Source of the DNA: Rubrobacter marinus
GTDB taxonomy: Bacteria; Actinomycetota; Rubrobacteria; Rubrobacterales; Rubrobacteraceae
Reading direction: 5' to 3'
Assembly (NCBI RefSeq): GCF_011492965.1
Contig: NZ_CP045121.1
Location: 2,294,001-2,358,000, forward strand
Length of the DNA stretch: 64,000 nt
A program made the translations under genes and the position numbers. This document shows, one piece after another, positions 10,052-19,619 of the stretch. The notes under the pieces were generated by a model. It was not told where the DNA came from and ran no database searches. It was given only the letters and a program-made list of their open reading frames with translations. Every line of letters starts with the position of its first letter. The first letter of the stretch is position 1.

Positions 10052-11382
10052 GTGCGGATCGTGATCGTCGGAGCCGGGGAGGTCGGGTTCAACGCTGCTC
10101 GGGTCCTCTCGGCCGGGGGCACGACGTCGTGGTCGTGGAGCGGGACGAGGCCCTGGCGGAGAGGGCGACCGAGGGGCTCGACGCCCTCGTGATGCAGGGG
10201 AACGGGGCGAGCCCCAGGGTGCTGCGGGAGGCCGGGGTCAAGAACGCCGACCTGCTCGTCGCGGCGACCACCTCGGACGAGGCGAACATCATCGCGTGCC
10301 TCGCGGCCAAGGCCCAGGGGGCGCTGCGCACCGTGGCGCGCATCCACAACGAGGACTACTACGACCCGCGCGAGCCCTTCACCCAGGAGGTGCTCGGGAT
10401 CGACTTCGTCATCCACACCGAGCAGATGGCGACGGAGGAGATCATGGGTGCCCTCGCGCTCCCCGGCGCCGTCAACGCGGAGTCCTTCGCGAACGGGCGC
10501 ATCACGGTCGCGGAGGTGATCCTGAAGGGAGATGCTCCGGCGGTGGGGGTCCGGGTGCAGGACCTGGAGCTCCCCGAGCGCAGCCTCGTCGTCGGGATCG
10601 TGAGGCACGGGGAGGCGCTCGTCCCCCGGGGAGACACGGTCCTGGAGGCCCGCGACCGGGTCTTCCTCATCGGCGAGAAGCGGCGCATCTCCGGGATCGT
10701 CCGGGCGATCGCCACGGACACGCAGCCGGTGCGCGAGGTGATGATCTTCGGCGGAGGACGCATCGGGCTGCGGCTCGCCCTGGCGCTCGAGAAGAGCGGC
10801 GTGGCCGTCAAGGTCGTGGAGCAGGACGAGACGCGGGCCAGGTACGCGGCCGTGCAGCTCGCGCGGGGCCTCGTGCTCCACGACGAGGGGATCTCGCGGG
10901 ACTTCCTGCTCCAGGAGCGGGTCGACCGGACGGACGCCTTCGTCGCCGTCACCGGTGACGACCGCGCGAACCTCCTGGCGGCGATGTACGCCCGCCAGCT
11001 CGGGGCGAAGCTCACCGTCGCGGGGATAAGCCGCGGCGAGTTCGCCCCCTCGCGGAGGCCCTTGGCGTCGACATCACCGTCTCCCCCGGTTGCTCGCCGC
11101 CGGGGCCATCCTTAGGTTCGTGCGGCGGGGGAGATCTCGGCCGTCACCCTTCTGGAGAGCGGGGCCCAGATGATAGAGCTTCGGGTCCCGGAGCGGGGCC
11201 GCGTCTCCGGCCGCCCGCTGGCGGAGGCGGGGTTTCCGAGGGGCGCCATCGTCGGCGCGGTGCTGAGGGGCGAGGAGGTCATCATCCCCAGCGGCGAGGA
11301 CACGCTGCGGCCCGGGGACAACGTCGTGGTCTTCACCGTCGGGGCCGCGGTGGACAAGGTAGAGCGCGTCTTTGCACCCTAG
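10052..11382 (+). CDS. trkA: Trk potassium uptake regulatory protein TrkA; four lost bases as sequenced
   Basis: Peripheral NAD-binding gating subunit of the Trk potassium channel, about 445 residues. It has two RCK modules: RCK-N with the Rossmann start MRIVIVGAGEVGFN, RCK-C, then a second RCK-N (VREVMIFGGGRIGLRLA) and RCK-C. Frame losses lie near 10115, 11047, 11088 and 11130, each a G or C run one short; the sequence is family-like across all four. GTG 10052 is the natural family start. The stop overlaps trkH, so the two subunits are translationally coupled. CGGGACGT is repeated twice just upstream (9982 and 9995). Confidence 0.9.
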
Positions 11383-12815
11383 GATAGTCTTGAACGCGCT
11401 CGCGGCCGTGTGCGCCGCCGGTGGCGCCGCGATGTTCCTCCCGGCGGCCTACTCGCTCGCGGTCGGGGACGGCAACGTGGTCTCGTTCGGGCTCCCGGCG
11501 CTCGTGACGCTCGCCGTCGCGTCGGCCGTGTTTCTGGGGACGCGTTCCCCGGACAGCTACGTCTCGGGGCGCGACGTGTTCCTGATCGTCGTCCTCGGGT
11601 GGCTGGGGGTCGGGGCGATCGGGGCGGTGCCGTTCGTCCTCTCCGGGCTCATGGGGCCGGTGAACGCCTTCTTCGAGTCCATGGCCGGGTTCACGACGAC
11701 CGGGTCCTCGACGCTCACGGCGCCGGAGGAGGTCGCCCCGTCGCTGCTGCTCTGGCGGAGCCTGACGCAGTGGGCCGGGGGGATAGGGATCGTGGTGCTC
11801 TTCGTGGCCGTCGCCCCGCTCGTGGGCTTCGGCGCGACCCAGCTCTACTCGGCAGAGGTCGCGAGCCCGATGCCGGAGAGGATAACGCCGCGCATAAGGG
11901 AGACGGCCAAGATCCTCGCCTACATCTACGGCTCCCTCACGCTCGGGGCATCGTCGCGCTCCTCCTCGCGGGGATGGGCCCCTTCGACGCCGTCAACCAC
12001 GCCCTCGCGACGGTCTCCACCGGCGGGTTCTCCACGCGCTCGGACTCCATCGCGGCCTTCGACTCCTGGGCGATAGAGCTGGCCGTTATCGGGGGGATGC
12101 TGCTCTCGGGGTGAACTTCGCCCTCTACTTCTACGCCGCCCGCGGGAGGACGGGGCACGCCCTCGGCAACCGCGAGTTTCTGACGTACCTGAGCATAGTG
12201 GCCGGGAGCACGGTGCTGCTGACGGCGATCCTCTACGCCTCGGACGCCGGCGGCTCCCCGCTGACCGCGTTCCGGGAGGCGTCCTTTCAGAGCGCGAGCC
12301 TCGCCACGGGGACGGCCTTCAGCACCGCGGCGTGGTCCTCTTGGGGGCCGTTCGCCCAGATTTTCCTTATGCTGCTCATGGCGATAGGGCCGTGCGCCGG
12401 CTCGACGGGCGGAGGGCTGAAGGTGATCCGGGCCGTCCTCCTGGCGCGCCACGCGTGGCAGGAGGTGTTCCGCATCCTACATCCCCAGGCCGTCACCCCG
12501 CTCAAGCTCGGCAACCGCGTGATCCCGGAGCGTATGCGGGGGGCCTTTCTGGGTTTCTTCTTCGTGTACGTGGCCCTCCTGATCTTTGGAACGCTGCTGG
12601 TCGCGCTGCACGGCGTGCCCGTAGGGGCGGCCTTCGGCTCCGTCTTCGCCTGCCTGAACATCACGGGCACGGCCCTGGGCCCGGCCGGGGACCCCGCCTT
12701 CTACGCCGCCCTGCCCGGCTCCGCGAAGGCGCTCCTGACCTTCTTCATGCTGCTCGGCCGCCTGGAGCTCTTCACGGTGCTCGTCCTCCTGACCCCGGCC
12801 TTCTGGAGGGGATAG
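11372..12815 (+). CDS. trkH: Trk potassium channel subunit TrkH; two lost bases as sequenced
   Basis: Membrane pore subunit of the Trk uptake system, about 481 residues with four pore repeats. The selectivity-filter loops are visible: AGFTTTGSSTL, STGGFSTRSDSI, SLATGTAFST and LNITGTALG, with the C-terminal LGRLELFTVLVLLTP. One G is missing near 11945 and one near 12112. The start is TTG 11372 (overlapping the trkA stop) or TTG 11390; neither has a strong ribosome site, consistent with coupling to trkA. Together with the riboswitch-controlled KimA-like gene downstream it forms a potassium cluster. Confidence 0.9.
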
Positions 12816-12870
12816 GCGTAGCCCGCCGTCCCCGCCGACGGTGCGGGGCTCCCGCGACATAGCTACGAAT

Positions 12871-12900
12871 TTGACAGGCGCTAGGGGCCGGGTGTATACC
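12871..12900 (+). promoter_or_regulatory. Housekeeping promoter of the c-di-AMP riboswitch/KimA transcript
   Basis: TTGACA at 12871-12876 and TATACC at 12895-12900 with an 18-base spacer. Transcription would start near 12907, a few bases before the riboswitch. Confidence 0.75.
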
Positions 12901-12910
12901 GCACCCTAGC

Positions 12911-13070
12911 GACGGCCATAGCGCCGAATCCCCGGGTGGCATCGGGGAGCGGGGGAACCAGGAACCGAGGCCTCGTGGCCTAGGGGTGAGTCGCCGGAGG
13001 GGCTCCGCCCGGCCGGCGTAGGGAGTGTCCTTTCGTCCCGAACCCGACAGCTAACCTCGCAGGCGCCATA
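12911..13070 (+). promoter_or_regulatory. c-di-AMP riboswitch (ydaO-yuaA leader)
   Basis: The conserved blocks of this riboswitch class occur in order: GCCGAATCC at 12923, GGGTGGCATCGGGGAGCGGG near 12933, GGGGTGAGTCG at 12983, and the near-invariant CCGAACCCGACAGCTAACC at 13038-13056, then TCGCAGGCG. GCGCC (12921-12925) and GGCGC (13063-13067) can close the P1 helix. Members of this class shut off expression when c-di-AMP is high. It lies about 130 bases before the KimA-like transporter, its classical target. Recognition is from memory of the consensus, not a covariance search. Confidence 0.88.
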
Positions 13071-13200
13071 GAAGGGGACGAGGTATGCACCGGTTGGTTT
13101 GTGTTTCGGACGGCTCCGAAGCGGTCTCGCCGCGCGGGGAGGGCTCTGCAACCGGGCGCCATGCTCCGCAGGCAGGCATAAAGCAAGGGACCGTCTAGCC

Positions 13201-15150
13201 GTGGCCTCGCTGTCGAACCGGCAGAAGCGCCCGAAGAGCTCTCTGGGGCGCTGGCTGCTGGAGCAGCGCGTCGAGGGGGTCGAGGGGCCGCAGGTCAAGG
13301 AGGGGAGGGACCAGCACACGTGGTGGCAGGTGGTCTGCCTGACCGGCGTGGACTACTTCTCGACGCTCGGTTACATCCCCGGCATCGCCATCGTCGCGGC
13401 GGGGGCGCTCTCCCCCGTCGCTACCCTGCTTATAGTGCTGCTCACGCTCTTCGGGATGCTGCCGATGTACAGGCGGGTCTCGGAGGCCAGCCCCCACGGG
13501 CAGGGGTCCATAGCGATGCTGGAGAACCTGCTCTCGTTCTGGAAGGGCAAGATCTTCGTGCTCTGCCTGCTCGGCTTCGTGGCGACGGCGTGGCTCGTGA
13601 CGATAACGCTCTCGGCGGCGGACGCGACGGCCCACATCGTCGAGAACCCGCTTGCCCCGGCGTTTCTGCACGGCAGGGAGGTCATCATCACCCTGGTGCT
13701 GCTGGCGGCGCTCGGGGCGGTCTTCCTCAGGGGGTTCGGGGAGGCCATATGGCTCGCGGTGCTCCTGGTCGTCGCCTTCCTGCTGCTGAACCTCGTCGTG
13801 GTCGGGTACGGCTTCTACGAGATAGCGACGAACCCGAACACCATCGCCGACTGGCGGGGCAGGGTATTCGACATCTCCGGTGGCAACCCTCTGGCGGTCA
13901 TAGGCATAGCGTTTCTGGTCTTTCCGCGCCTGGCCCTCGGCCTCTCGGGCTTCGAGACGGGCGTGGGCATGATGCCGCTCGTGCGCGGCGACGAGGGGGA
14001 CGATCCCGAGAAGCCGATGGGCCGCATCCACAACACGCGCAAGATGCTCGCCGTCGCCGCCCTCATCATGAGCTTCTTCCTCATAACCACCAGCCTGGTC
14101 ACGACCCTGTTGATACCGCCGTCGGAGTTCGGGCCGGACGGGAGCGCCAGCGACCGCGCGATGTCCTTTGTCGCCCACCAGTACCTCGGGGAGGTGTTCG
14201 GTACCGCCTACGACCTCAGCACGATCTCCATCCTCTGGTTCGCGGGGGCGTCGGCGATGGCCGGGCTCCTGAACATCGTGCCTCGCTACCTGCCCCGCTA
14301 CGGCATGGCGCCGGACTGGACGCGGGCCTTGAGGCCGCTGGTCCTGGTCTACACCTTCGTCGCCCTCGTCATAACCGTCTACTTCCAGGCCAGCGTGGAC
14401 GCGCAGAGCGGCGCCTACGCGACCGGCATCCTGGCGATGATGACCTCGGCCGCCTTCGCGGTCACGCTCACCACCTGGCGCCGGGGTTTGAGGAAGGCGT
14501 CGCTCGCTTTCGGGGTCGTCCTCGCGGTGTTCGTCTACGCCCTCGTGGCCAACGCGGTACAGCGTCCGGACGGGCTCGTCATCGCCTCGTTCTTTATCGG
14601 CGCGATCGTGCTGACCTCCCTGATCTCGCGGGTGCAGCGCTCCACGGAGCTCAGGACCGAGCGCGTCGAGGTCGACGAGACCGCCCAGCGCTTCATAGAC
14701 GAGGCCGCCGAGCGCGGCGAGATCCACCTCGTCGCCCACCGGCGCCGCACGGGAAAGGAGGAGGAGTACGCCCGCAAGGAGAGGGAGCAGCGCGAGGACA
14801 ACCACATTCCCGCGAAGGACCGCATCCTCTTCCTCGAGGTGGAGGTGGAGGACGCCTCCGAGTTCACGGACGTGCTGGAGGTCGAGGGGGTCGAGATCGG
14901 CAGGTACGAGGTCCTTCGCTGCCAGAGCTCGACGGTGCCGAACGCCATCGCCGCCCTCCTGCTGCACCTCCAGGAGACGACGGGCAAGAAGTCGCACTGC
15001 TACTTCGGCTGGACGGAGGGCAACCCGATCGTGTACCTGATCCGGTACCTCCTCTTCGGCGAGGGCGACACCGCCCCCGTAACGCGCGAGGTCCTGAGGG
15101 AGGCCGAGAAGGACCCGGACCGCCGGCCCGCGATCCACGTCGGCGGCTGA
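13201..15150 (+). CDS. KimA-like APC-superfamily potassium/amino-acid transporter
   Basis: A 649-residue transporter with about 12 membrane segments over residues 40-480 and a soluble C-terminal domain of about 160 residues. It opens with the conserved [21 protein letters not shown] motif and contains [19 protein letters not shown], typical of the YdaO/KimA branch of the APC superfamily, which in Bacillus imports potassium with protons. The soluble tail is where c-di-AMP acts in that branch. The upstream c-di-AMP riboswitch and the neighbouring trkAH support a potassium role; an amino-acid substrate cannot be excluded. GTG 13201 is preceded by AAGGGA at long spacing; an upstream extension is not protein-like. 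Confidence 0.85.
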   Translation: MASLSNRQKRPKSSLGRWLLEQRVEGVEGPQVKEGRDQHTWWQVVCLTGVDYFSTLGYIPGIAIVAAGALSPVATLLIVLLTLFGMLPMYRRVSEASPHGQGSIAMLENLLSFWKGKIFVLCLLGFVATAWLVTITLSAADATAHIVENPLAPAFLHGREVIITLVLLAALGAVFLRGFGEAIWLAVLLVVAFLLLNLVVVGYGFYEIATNPNTIADWRGRVFDISGGNPLAVIGIAFLVFPRLALGLSGFETGVGMMPLVRGDEGDDPEKPMGRIHNTRKMLAVAALIMSFFLITTSLVTTLLIPPSEFGPDGSASDRAMSFVAHQYLGEVFGTAYDLSTISILWFAGASAMAGLLNIVPRYLPRYGMAPDWTRALRPLVLVYTFVALVITVYFQASVDAQSGAYATGILAMMTSAAFAVTLTTWRRGLRKASLAFGVVLAVFVYALVANAVQRPDGLVIASFFIGAIVLTSLISRVQRSTELRTERVEVDETAQRFIDEAAERGEIHLVAHRRRTGKEEEYARKEREQREDNHIPAKDRILFLEVEVEDASEFTDVLEVEGVEIGRYEVLRCQSSTVPNAIAALLLHLQETTGKKSHCYFGWTEGNPIVYLIRYLLFGEGDTAPVTREVLREAEKDPDRRPAIHVGG

Positions 15151-15188
15151 CCGGGGATCGGACCCGAACGAGGCCGCAGACTCGTCGC

Positions 15189-15226
15189 CGGAGTCGTGAA
15201 CCGTCGATCACGACTCCGTAGATTTT
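15189..15226 (+). terminator. Intrinsic terminator of the KimA-like gene
   Basis: Perfect 11-base stem (CGGAGTCGTGA at 15189-15199 with its complement at 15208-15218), 8-base loop, then TAGATTTT. Confidence 0.8.
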
Positions 15227-15280
15227 CGCCCCCCGCCGTTGTAGCATGACCGCGCCATGCGACAACCAGGGGGGATCCTG

Positions 15281-15679
15281 ATGATACGCAACAACCTGAC
15301 CATAACCTTAGCCGTGGTGGCGCTGATCGCGCTGGGCGGGCTCTCGGCCCGGCTGACCGTGGCGCTGATCGACGACGGCGAGGGCTTCCTCGGGCTGGGC
15401 TCCGCCTACGCCCAGGAGGACTCGCTCGGCACGACCGGCTCCACGGACTTCGACCGGACCACGAGCCAGGACGATACCTCTGGCACGACGCAGTACGAGA
15501 CGACCCAGTACGAGAACACCTCCAGCGGCGGGACGACCCAGTACGAGACGACGCAGTACGACACGACCCCGCTGATGCAGTCCGGCGGCCCCGAGGACGG
15601 CCCCGTGCCCCCCCTCCCGAGCGGCGGCTGCCCCGACGAGTTCCCCGTCGACAAGGACGGCGCCTGCTTCGCCCGTTAA
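15281..15679 (+). CDS. Small secreted Thr/Gln/Tyr-repeat protein with a two-cysteine C-terminal motif
   Basis: A 132-residue exported protein. A signal peptide or anchor (residues 7-28) ends near SAYAQED. The middle is low-complexity with repeats of TTQYETTQYE, probably unstructured. The last 31 residues form a compact motif, GGPEDGPVP, GGCPDEFPV and GACFAR, with two cysteines 13 residues apart. The same motif ends the next gene. I chose ATG 15281 because AGGGGGGATCCTG precedes it; an ATG at 15257 is also in frame. It sits between two strong terminators as its own unit. Function unknown. Confidence 0.75.
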   Translation: MIRNNLTITLAVVALIALGGLSARLTVALIDDGEGFLGLGSAYAQEDSLGTTGSTDFDRTTSQDDTSGTTQYETTQYENTSSGGTTQYETTQYDTTPLMQSGGPEDGPVPPLPSGGCPDEFPVDKDGACFAR

Positions 15680-15697
15680 AACAAGCAGAAGGACGAG

Positions 15698-15747
15698 AGA
15701 AGCGGAAGCCCGGCGCAGGAAAAGAACCGCGCCGGGCTTCCGCTTCT
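15698..15747 (+). terminator. Strong hairpin terminator after the first secreted protein
   Basis: Nineteen-base perfect stem (15698-15716 and 15729-15747) with a 12-base A-rich loop, ending in CTTCT. Confidence 0.8.
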
Positions 15748-15844
15748 GCATCTTGCAGCACCGCGAACCGCCCGTAGGGCTCGGAGCCGGGGCTCCCGAG
15801 TGGCAGTTCTCGTGAGCGACGGAGCCGTTGGGGGGAGTGGTTCG

Positions 15845-16390
15845 GTGTTGGGGGATTCGAGGCGGAGGCTCCTGGCCCTCTTGCTGCTGGTTGCGTGCGC
15901 GGCGGTTCTTCGGGTCGCCTGGGGGACGGCGGGAACGTCCGCGATCGCCCAGGAAGGCGGCGAGGATTGCGCGCCGGTGACCAGGATCAACGGGCGCGGG
16001 ACGCAGGAGAGCGAGCCCTTCCAGATCACGGGCCAGACCTTCAGGGTCCTGGAGACCGTCGAGGGCGACTCGACGAGCGGCTCCACGGTCTACGCCCCGC
16101 TCGACGAGAACGACGACCCTATCCTGGCCAGCTCCACGGACGGAGGCGGCGGGGGCCTCCAGTCCTACCAGACGACCGCCACCTACGACCCCGGCCCCGG
16201 CACCTACCGCATCGGCATCGTCTCCGAGGGGGCCGAGTACACCTACGAGGTCCAGGACTGCGGCCTCTCCACGAGCGGCGGGGAGCTTCTAGACGCGGGA
16301 GGGCCTCAGGACGGCCCCGTGCCGGTCATGCCGGACGGCGGCTGCCCGAGAGAGTTCCCCGTCGAGGGCGCCGGGGGCTGCTACCGCTAG
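15845..16390 (+). CDS. Secreted beta-rich protein with the same two-cysteine C-terminal motif
   Basis: A 181-residue exported protein. A signal peptide (residues 5-33, LLALLLLVACAAVLRVAWG, cleaved near AIAQ) leads into a beta-sandwich-like domain (residues 40-140; GQTFRVLETVEGDST, GTYRIGIVSEGAEYTYEVQ) that looks like a pre-peptidase or carbohydrate-binding fold. The C-terminus repeats the motif of the preceding gene: GGPQDGPVP, GGCPREFPV, GGCYR. Two further cysteines lie in the main domain. GTG 15845 has GGGGGGAG seven bases upstream; GTG 15800 is in frame but weaker. Function unknown; surface or envelope role is inferred. Confidence 0.72.
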   Translation: MLGDSRRRLLALLLLVACAAVLRVAWGTAGTSAIAQEGGEDCAPVTRINGRGTQESEPFQITGQTFRVLETVEGDSTSGSTVYAPLDENDDPILASSTDGGGGGLQSYQTTATYDPGPGTYRIGIVSEGAEYTYEVQDCGLSTSGGELLDAGGPQDGPVPVMPDGGCPREFPVEGAGGCYR

Positions 16391-16424
16391 GAGAACGTCG
16401 CCCGCGCCAACACGGGCTGCTTCC

Positions 16425-17372
16425 TCAGCGCGGGAAGTTGATGATCTGGCGGCCCATCAGGCTGCCGACGAGCTCTACGGCAAGCTCCGCGGTTCCGTTC
16501 CGAACGTCGAGGATAGGGTTCACCTCGACGACGTCCAGGGAGGTCACGACGCCGGACTCGTTGGCGAGCTCCATCATGAGGTGGGCCTCGCGGTAGGTCA
16601 GGCCGCCCCTCACGGGGGTGCCGACGCCCGGGGCCACGTCCGGGTCCACGACGTCGAGGTCGAGGGAGAGATGGACGCGGTCGAGGTGCGAGAGGTCCTC
16701 GAGGGCGCGCCGGATCACGGTGGCCGCCCCGTAGGCGTCGATCTCCTTCATCGTGTAGACGTTGACCCCGGCCTCCTCGAGAAGCTGACGCTCCTCGGCG
16801 TCCACGGAGCGCAAGCCCACGAGCGCCGTATCCTCGGGGTTGATGCTCGCCCCCTCCCCGCCGATGCGGACGAGGTCGGGGTGTCCGCGGCCGGTGAGGG
16901 CCGCGAGGGGCATGCCGTGCACGTTCCCCGAGGGGCTGGTCTCGGGGGTGTTGAAGTCCGAGTGGGCGTCGACCCACAGGACGCCCGTGCGCCCCCCTCC
17001 GGCCTCCCGGGCGGCCCCCGCCACCCCGGAGACGGTGCCTATGGAGATGGAGTGGTCCCCGCCGAGGAAGATCGGGAAGAGCCCGCCGGAGACCATGTCC
17101 CGCGCGCGCAGGGCGACCCTCTCGCAGACGGCGCGCACCGCCCCGACGTGCTTCGTGCCGCTCGCCTCCTCCACCGTCTCGGGTATCGGGGTCTCGACGT
17201 TGCCGAGGTCGGCGACGGGGTAGCCGAGGTCCTCCAGGACGCCGGCGAGGCGCGCGTAGCGCAGCGCGGAGGGCCCCATGTCTACGCCGCGGCGGTCCTG
17301 GCCGAGGTCCATCGGGACGCCGAGGATGCCGACGGGACGGCGGGGGGCCTGGCCCCTAAGCAAAGGCGACAC
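16425..17372 (-). CDS. rocF: Arginase
   Basis: Hydrolyses arginine to ornithine and urea with a binuclear manganese centre. The 315-residue ureohydrolase carries all metal-binding motifs: [28 protein letters not shown] and [19 protein letters not shown]. The [14 protein letters not shown] segment is the arginase (not agmatinase) signature. GTG 17372 overlaps the last 17 bases of the gamma-glutamyltransferase gene, so the two are translationally coupled. Confidence 0.92.
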   Translation of the reverse strand: MSPLLRGQAPRRPVGILGVPMDLGQDRRGVDMGPSALRYARLAGVLEDLGYPVADLGNVETPIPETVEEASGTKHVGAVRAVCERVALRARDMVSGGLFPIFLGGDHSISIGTVSGVAGAAREAGGGRTGVLWVDAHSDFNTPETSPSGNVHGMPLAALTGRGHPDLVRIGGEGASINPEDTALVGLRSVDAEERQLLEEAGVNVYTMKEIDAYGAATVIRRALEDLSHLDRVHLSLDLDVVDPDVAPGVGTPVRGGLTYREAHLMMELANESGVVTSLDVVEVNPILDVRNGTAELAVELVGSLMGRQIINFPR

Positions 17373-18923
17373 CGCCCGAGCGGCGGGGATCGGCGGCGGC
17401 TTCGAACAGGCCCTCGCCCGTGCGCCGGACGGCGTTGACCGCGCCGAAGAACATCGACGGCTCGTCGTAGCTCAGGACGCGCTCGTAGAGGGAGAGGTCG
17501 GGCTTTCTCGCGCCGGCCTCGTAGGCGAAGAGGTCGCCCTCGGCGTGGAGGCGGGGGCGAGGACGGCGCCCCTCAGCGGCATGCCGAAGTCCACCACGTT
17601 TATGAGGGCCTGGGCGATAGCCGTCGGGATGCGCGAGGCGCCGGGGGAGCCGAGCGAGGTCACGTCCCCTCCCCGTCCGAGAAGATCGTCGGGCTCATGC
17701 TGGAGATCAGACGCTCCCCCGGCCTGAGGGCGTGGAAGCCCTTGGGGTTGAGCTCGGGCTCGCCTAAAGTGTTCCCCATCGGGATGCCGGTCCCGGGGAT
17801 CACGATGCCGGAGCCGTAGCCCATGCTGGCGGTGATGGAGACGGCGAGGCCGGACTCGTCGACGCAGGAGAGGTGGGTCGTGTACGGGTGGCCGAAGGCG
17901 GAGCCGGCCGCGCCGAAGATCCGCGCCCGCTGCGATTCGGCGTACTCCTCGCCCGTGAGCTTCTCGGCGACGCGGGCGTTCTCGGCGAGTTCGGTGTAGG
18001 CCCGGTCGCGGTCCTCGAGGGCGTACTTCATGGCGCCGGAGAGCGCCAGCGCGTGCTCGGCCTCCGGGAGGTTCGCGAGGTCGTAGGCGGAGACGACGCG
18101 CAGAATCTGGGCGAGCGTCGCGCCGCCGGCCGACGGGGGGCCGTTCGTGTACCCGGTCCTCCCGTGGTAGGCGAAGGAGAGGGGCTCGCGGACCACCGCC
18201 TCGTACGTCGCGAGGTCCTCCTCGGTGATGATCCCGCCCATCCCCAGGATGTACGAGGAGAGGCGCCGCGCGAGCTCCCCTTCGTAGAGGAGGTCGGCCC
18301 CGGCCTCCCCGACGGCCTCCAGGGTGTCGGCGAGCTCCGGGAAGCGCACCTCCTCGCCGGTGACGTAGACGCGGTCTCCGGTGTAGAAGTTCTTGCGCGT
18401 CTCCTCGGTCAGCTCGAGGACCTCGGCGGCGACCTCGAACCACATGCCGCTCGTCTTGCACAGGAGGAAGCCCTCCCGGGCGAGCCGGACGGCCGGGGCG
18501 AGCGTCTCGCGCAGGCCCAGCTTGCCGTGGCGCGAGAGCAGGGTCTCCCAGCCGCGCAAGGAGCCGGGGACGGCGCACGAGGCGGCCCCCACGATGGACT
18601 TCACGCCCGCGCCGTACTTCAGGATCATGGTCGTCGGGCTGCCCCGGCGCCGAAGGCGGAGGCCGGGAGGCCCTTGCCGGGCATGCAGTCGTAGTAGTCG
18701 ACAAGCTCCGCGCCGCCCCGCCCGGGGGCCTGACGAGGGCGAACCCCCGCCCCGATGCTGCTCATGAGGGGCTCCGTAACCCGACCGCCGCCGCGGCGGC
18801 CACGGCGGCGTCCGCGGCGTTGCCCCCGGCGCGGTAGATCTCGGCCGCCGCCTCGGCGGCATACGGCGTGCCGGCCGAAGCCGCGAAGCTTGTTCCTGGG
18901 AGGGGAGAACCGGTGGAGTCCAT
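17356..18923 (-). CDS. ggt: Gamma-glutamyltransferase; about six lost bases as sequenced
   Basis: Gamma-glutamyltransferase/glutathione hydrolase of about 520 residues, made as a proenzyme that cuts itself before the catalytic Thr. That Thr is visible in GHPYTTHLSCVDESG, followed by GIPMGNTLGEPE and ISSMSPTI. Frame losses lie near 17560, 17666, 18652, around 18720-18750 and near 18775, all in G/C runs. No clear signal peptide is present, so this resembles the cytoplasmic acylase-like branch. ATG 18923 is six bases downstream of a TATAAT, implying a leaderless message. The C-terminus overlaps arginase. Confidence 0.85.
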
Positions 18924-18929
18924 GAGGGC

Positions 18930-18935
18930 ATTATA
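18930..18935 (-). promoter_or_regulatory. -10 element giving a leaderless ggt mRNA
   Basis: TATAAT (minus strand) ends exactly six bases before ATG 18923, so transcription should start at or next to the start codon. The -35 region is not consensus. Confidence 0.5.
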
Positions 18936-19183
18936 GATGGACCACCCGCGGCCGTTCGCCGCGACGAGGGGCCCTCGCGAGAGCGTGAGCCCGGCGTTGC
19001 CACGCCCCCCCGGCGCTCCGCCCTCTAGTCTATCTGGAGTAGGAGAAAGCTATTCATTTTTGAAGAAGCAGAGACCAACGATCTTCGTCACTATTCTTAC
19101 CAGACAGCGACGGCCTGGCGCAGGAGCAAGCGCAGCGTAGCTCGCGCTCCGGGCGGGTGGGACCGGGTCAGAGAGGGACGCCG

Positions 19184-19567
19184 ATGATCGCAACAGCAGA
19201 GACAGACGCGGAGAACAGTCCCGCAGAGGAGCGCCCGCGGGTCCTCGTAGCCATCGAGCCCCGCTCGTACAGGGATGCGGTCGGCCGGGCCATACAAGCC
19301 CTCCGGCCCAACCTGGAGGTCGAAGTCGTCGAACCGGACGACCTCATGCTCGAGGTACTGTGCTTGAACCCGGTGCTGGTGATCTGCAGCCTGCCCAGGA
19401 CGCTGAGGCCCGTCCCCGGTAGGCCGGCCTGGTTCGAGTTCCACCCTTACGAGAGCCCGGCGGCGCGGATCAGCATCGACGGCCAGTACTTCGAGATGGA
19501 GGAGGTGGACCTGCTAGACCTCCTCTCCGTAATCGACGACCGCGCGGCGGCCGCGCGGGCCGGCTAG
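19184..19567 (+). CDS. Receiver-like small protein of unknown function
   Basis: A 127-residue soluble protein. Its core (RPRVLVAIEPRSYRDAVGRAIQALRP, then EVVEPDDL and PVLVICS) follows the beta-alpha layout of a response-regulator receiver, but lacks the acidic pocket and the phosphorylatable Asp. ATG 19184 follows GAGAGGGACGCCG. It lies 52 bases upstream of a histidine kinase and a LuxR-type regulator on the same strand, so it may be an accessory of that pathway. The link is inference. Confidence 0.6.
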   Translation: MIATAETDAENSPAEERPRVLVAIEPRSYRDAVGRAIQALRPNLEVEVVEPDDLMLEVLCLNPVLVICSLPRTLRPVPGRPAWFEFHPYESPAARISIDGQYFEMEEVDLLDLLSVIDDRAAAARAG

Positions 19568-19619
19568 CGGGCGCGCACCGGCCGAGCCCCCTCGTGATTA
19601 CGCTATCATTCGGGTCCTG

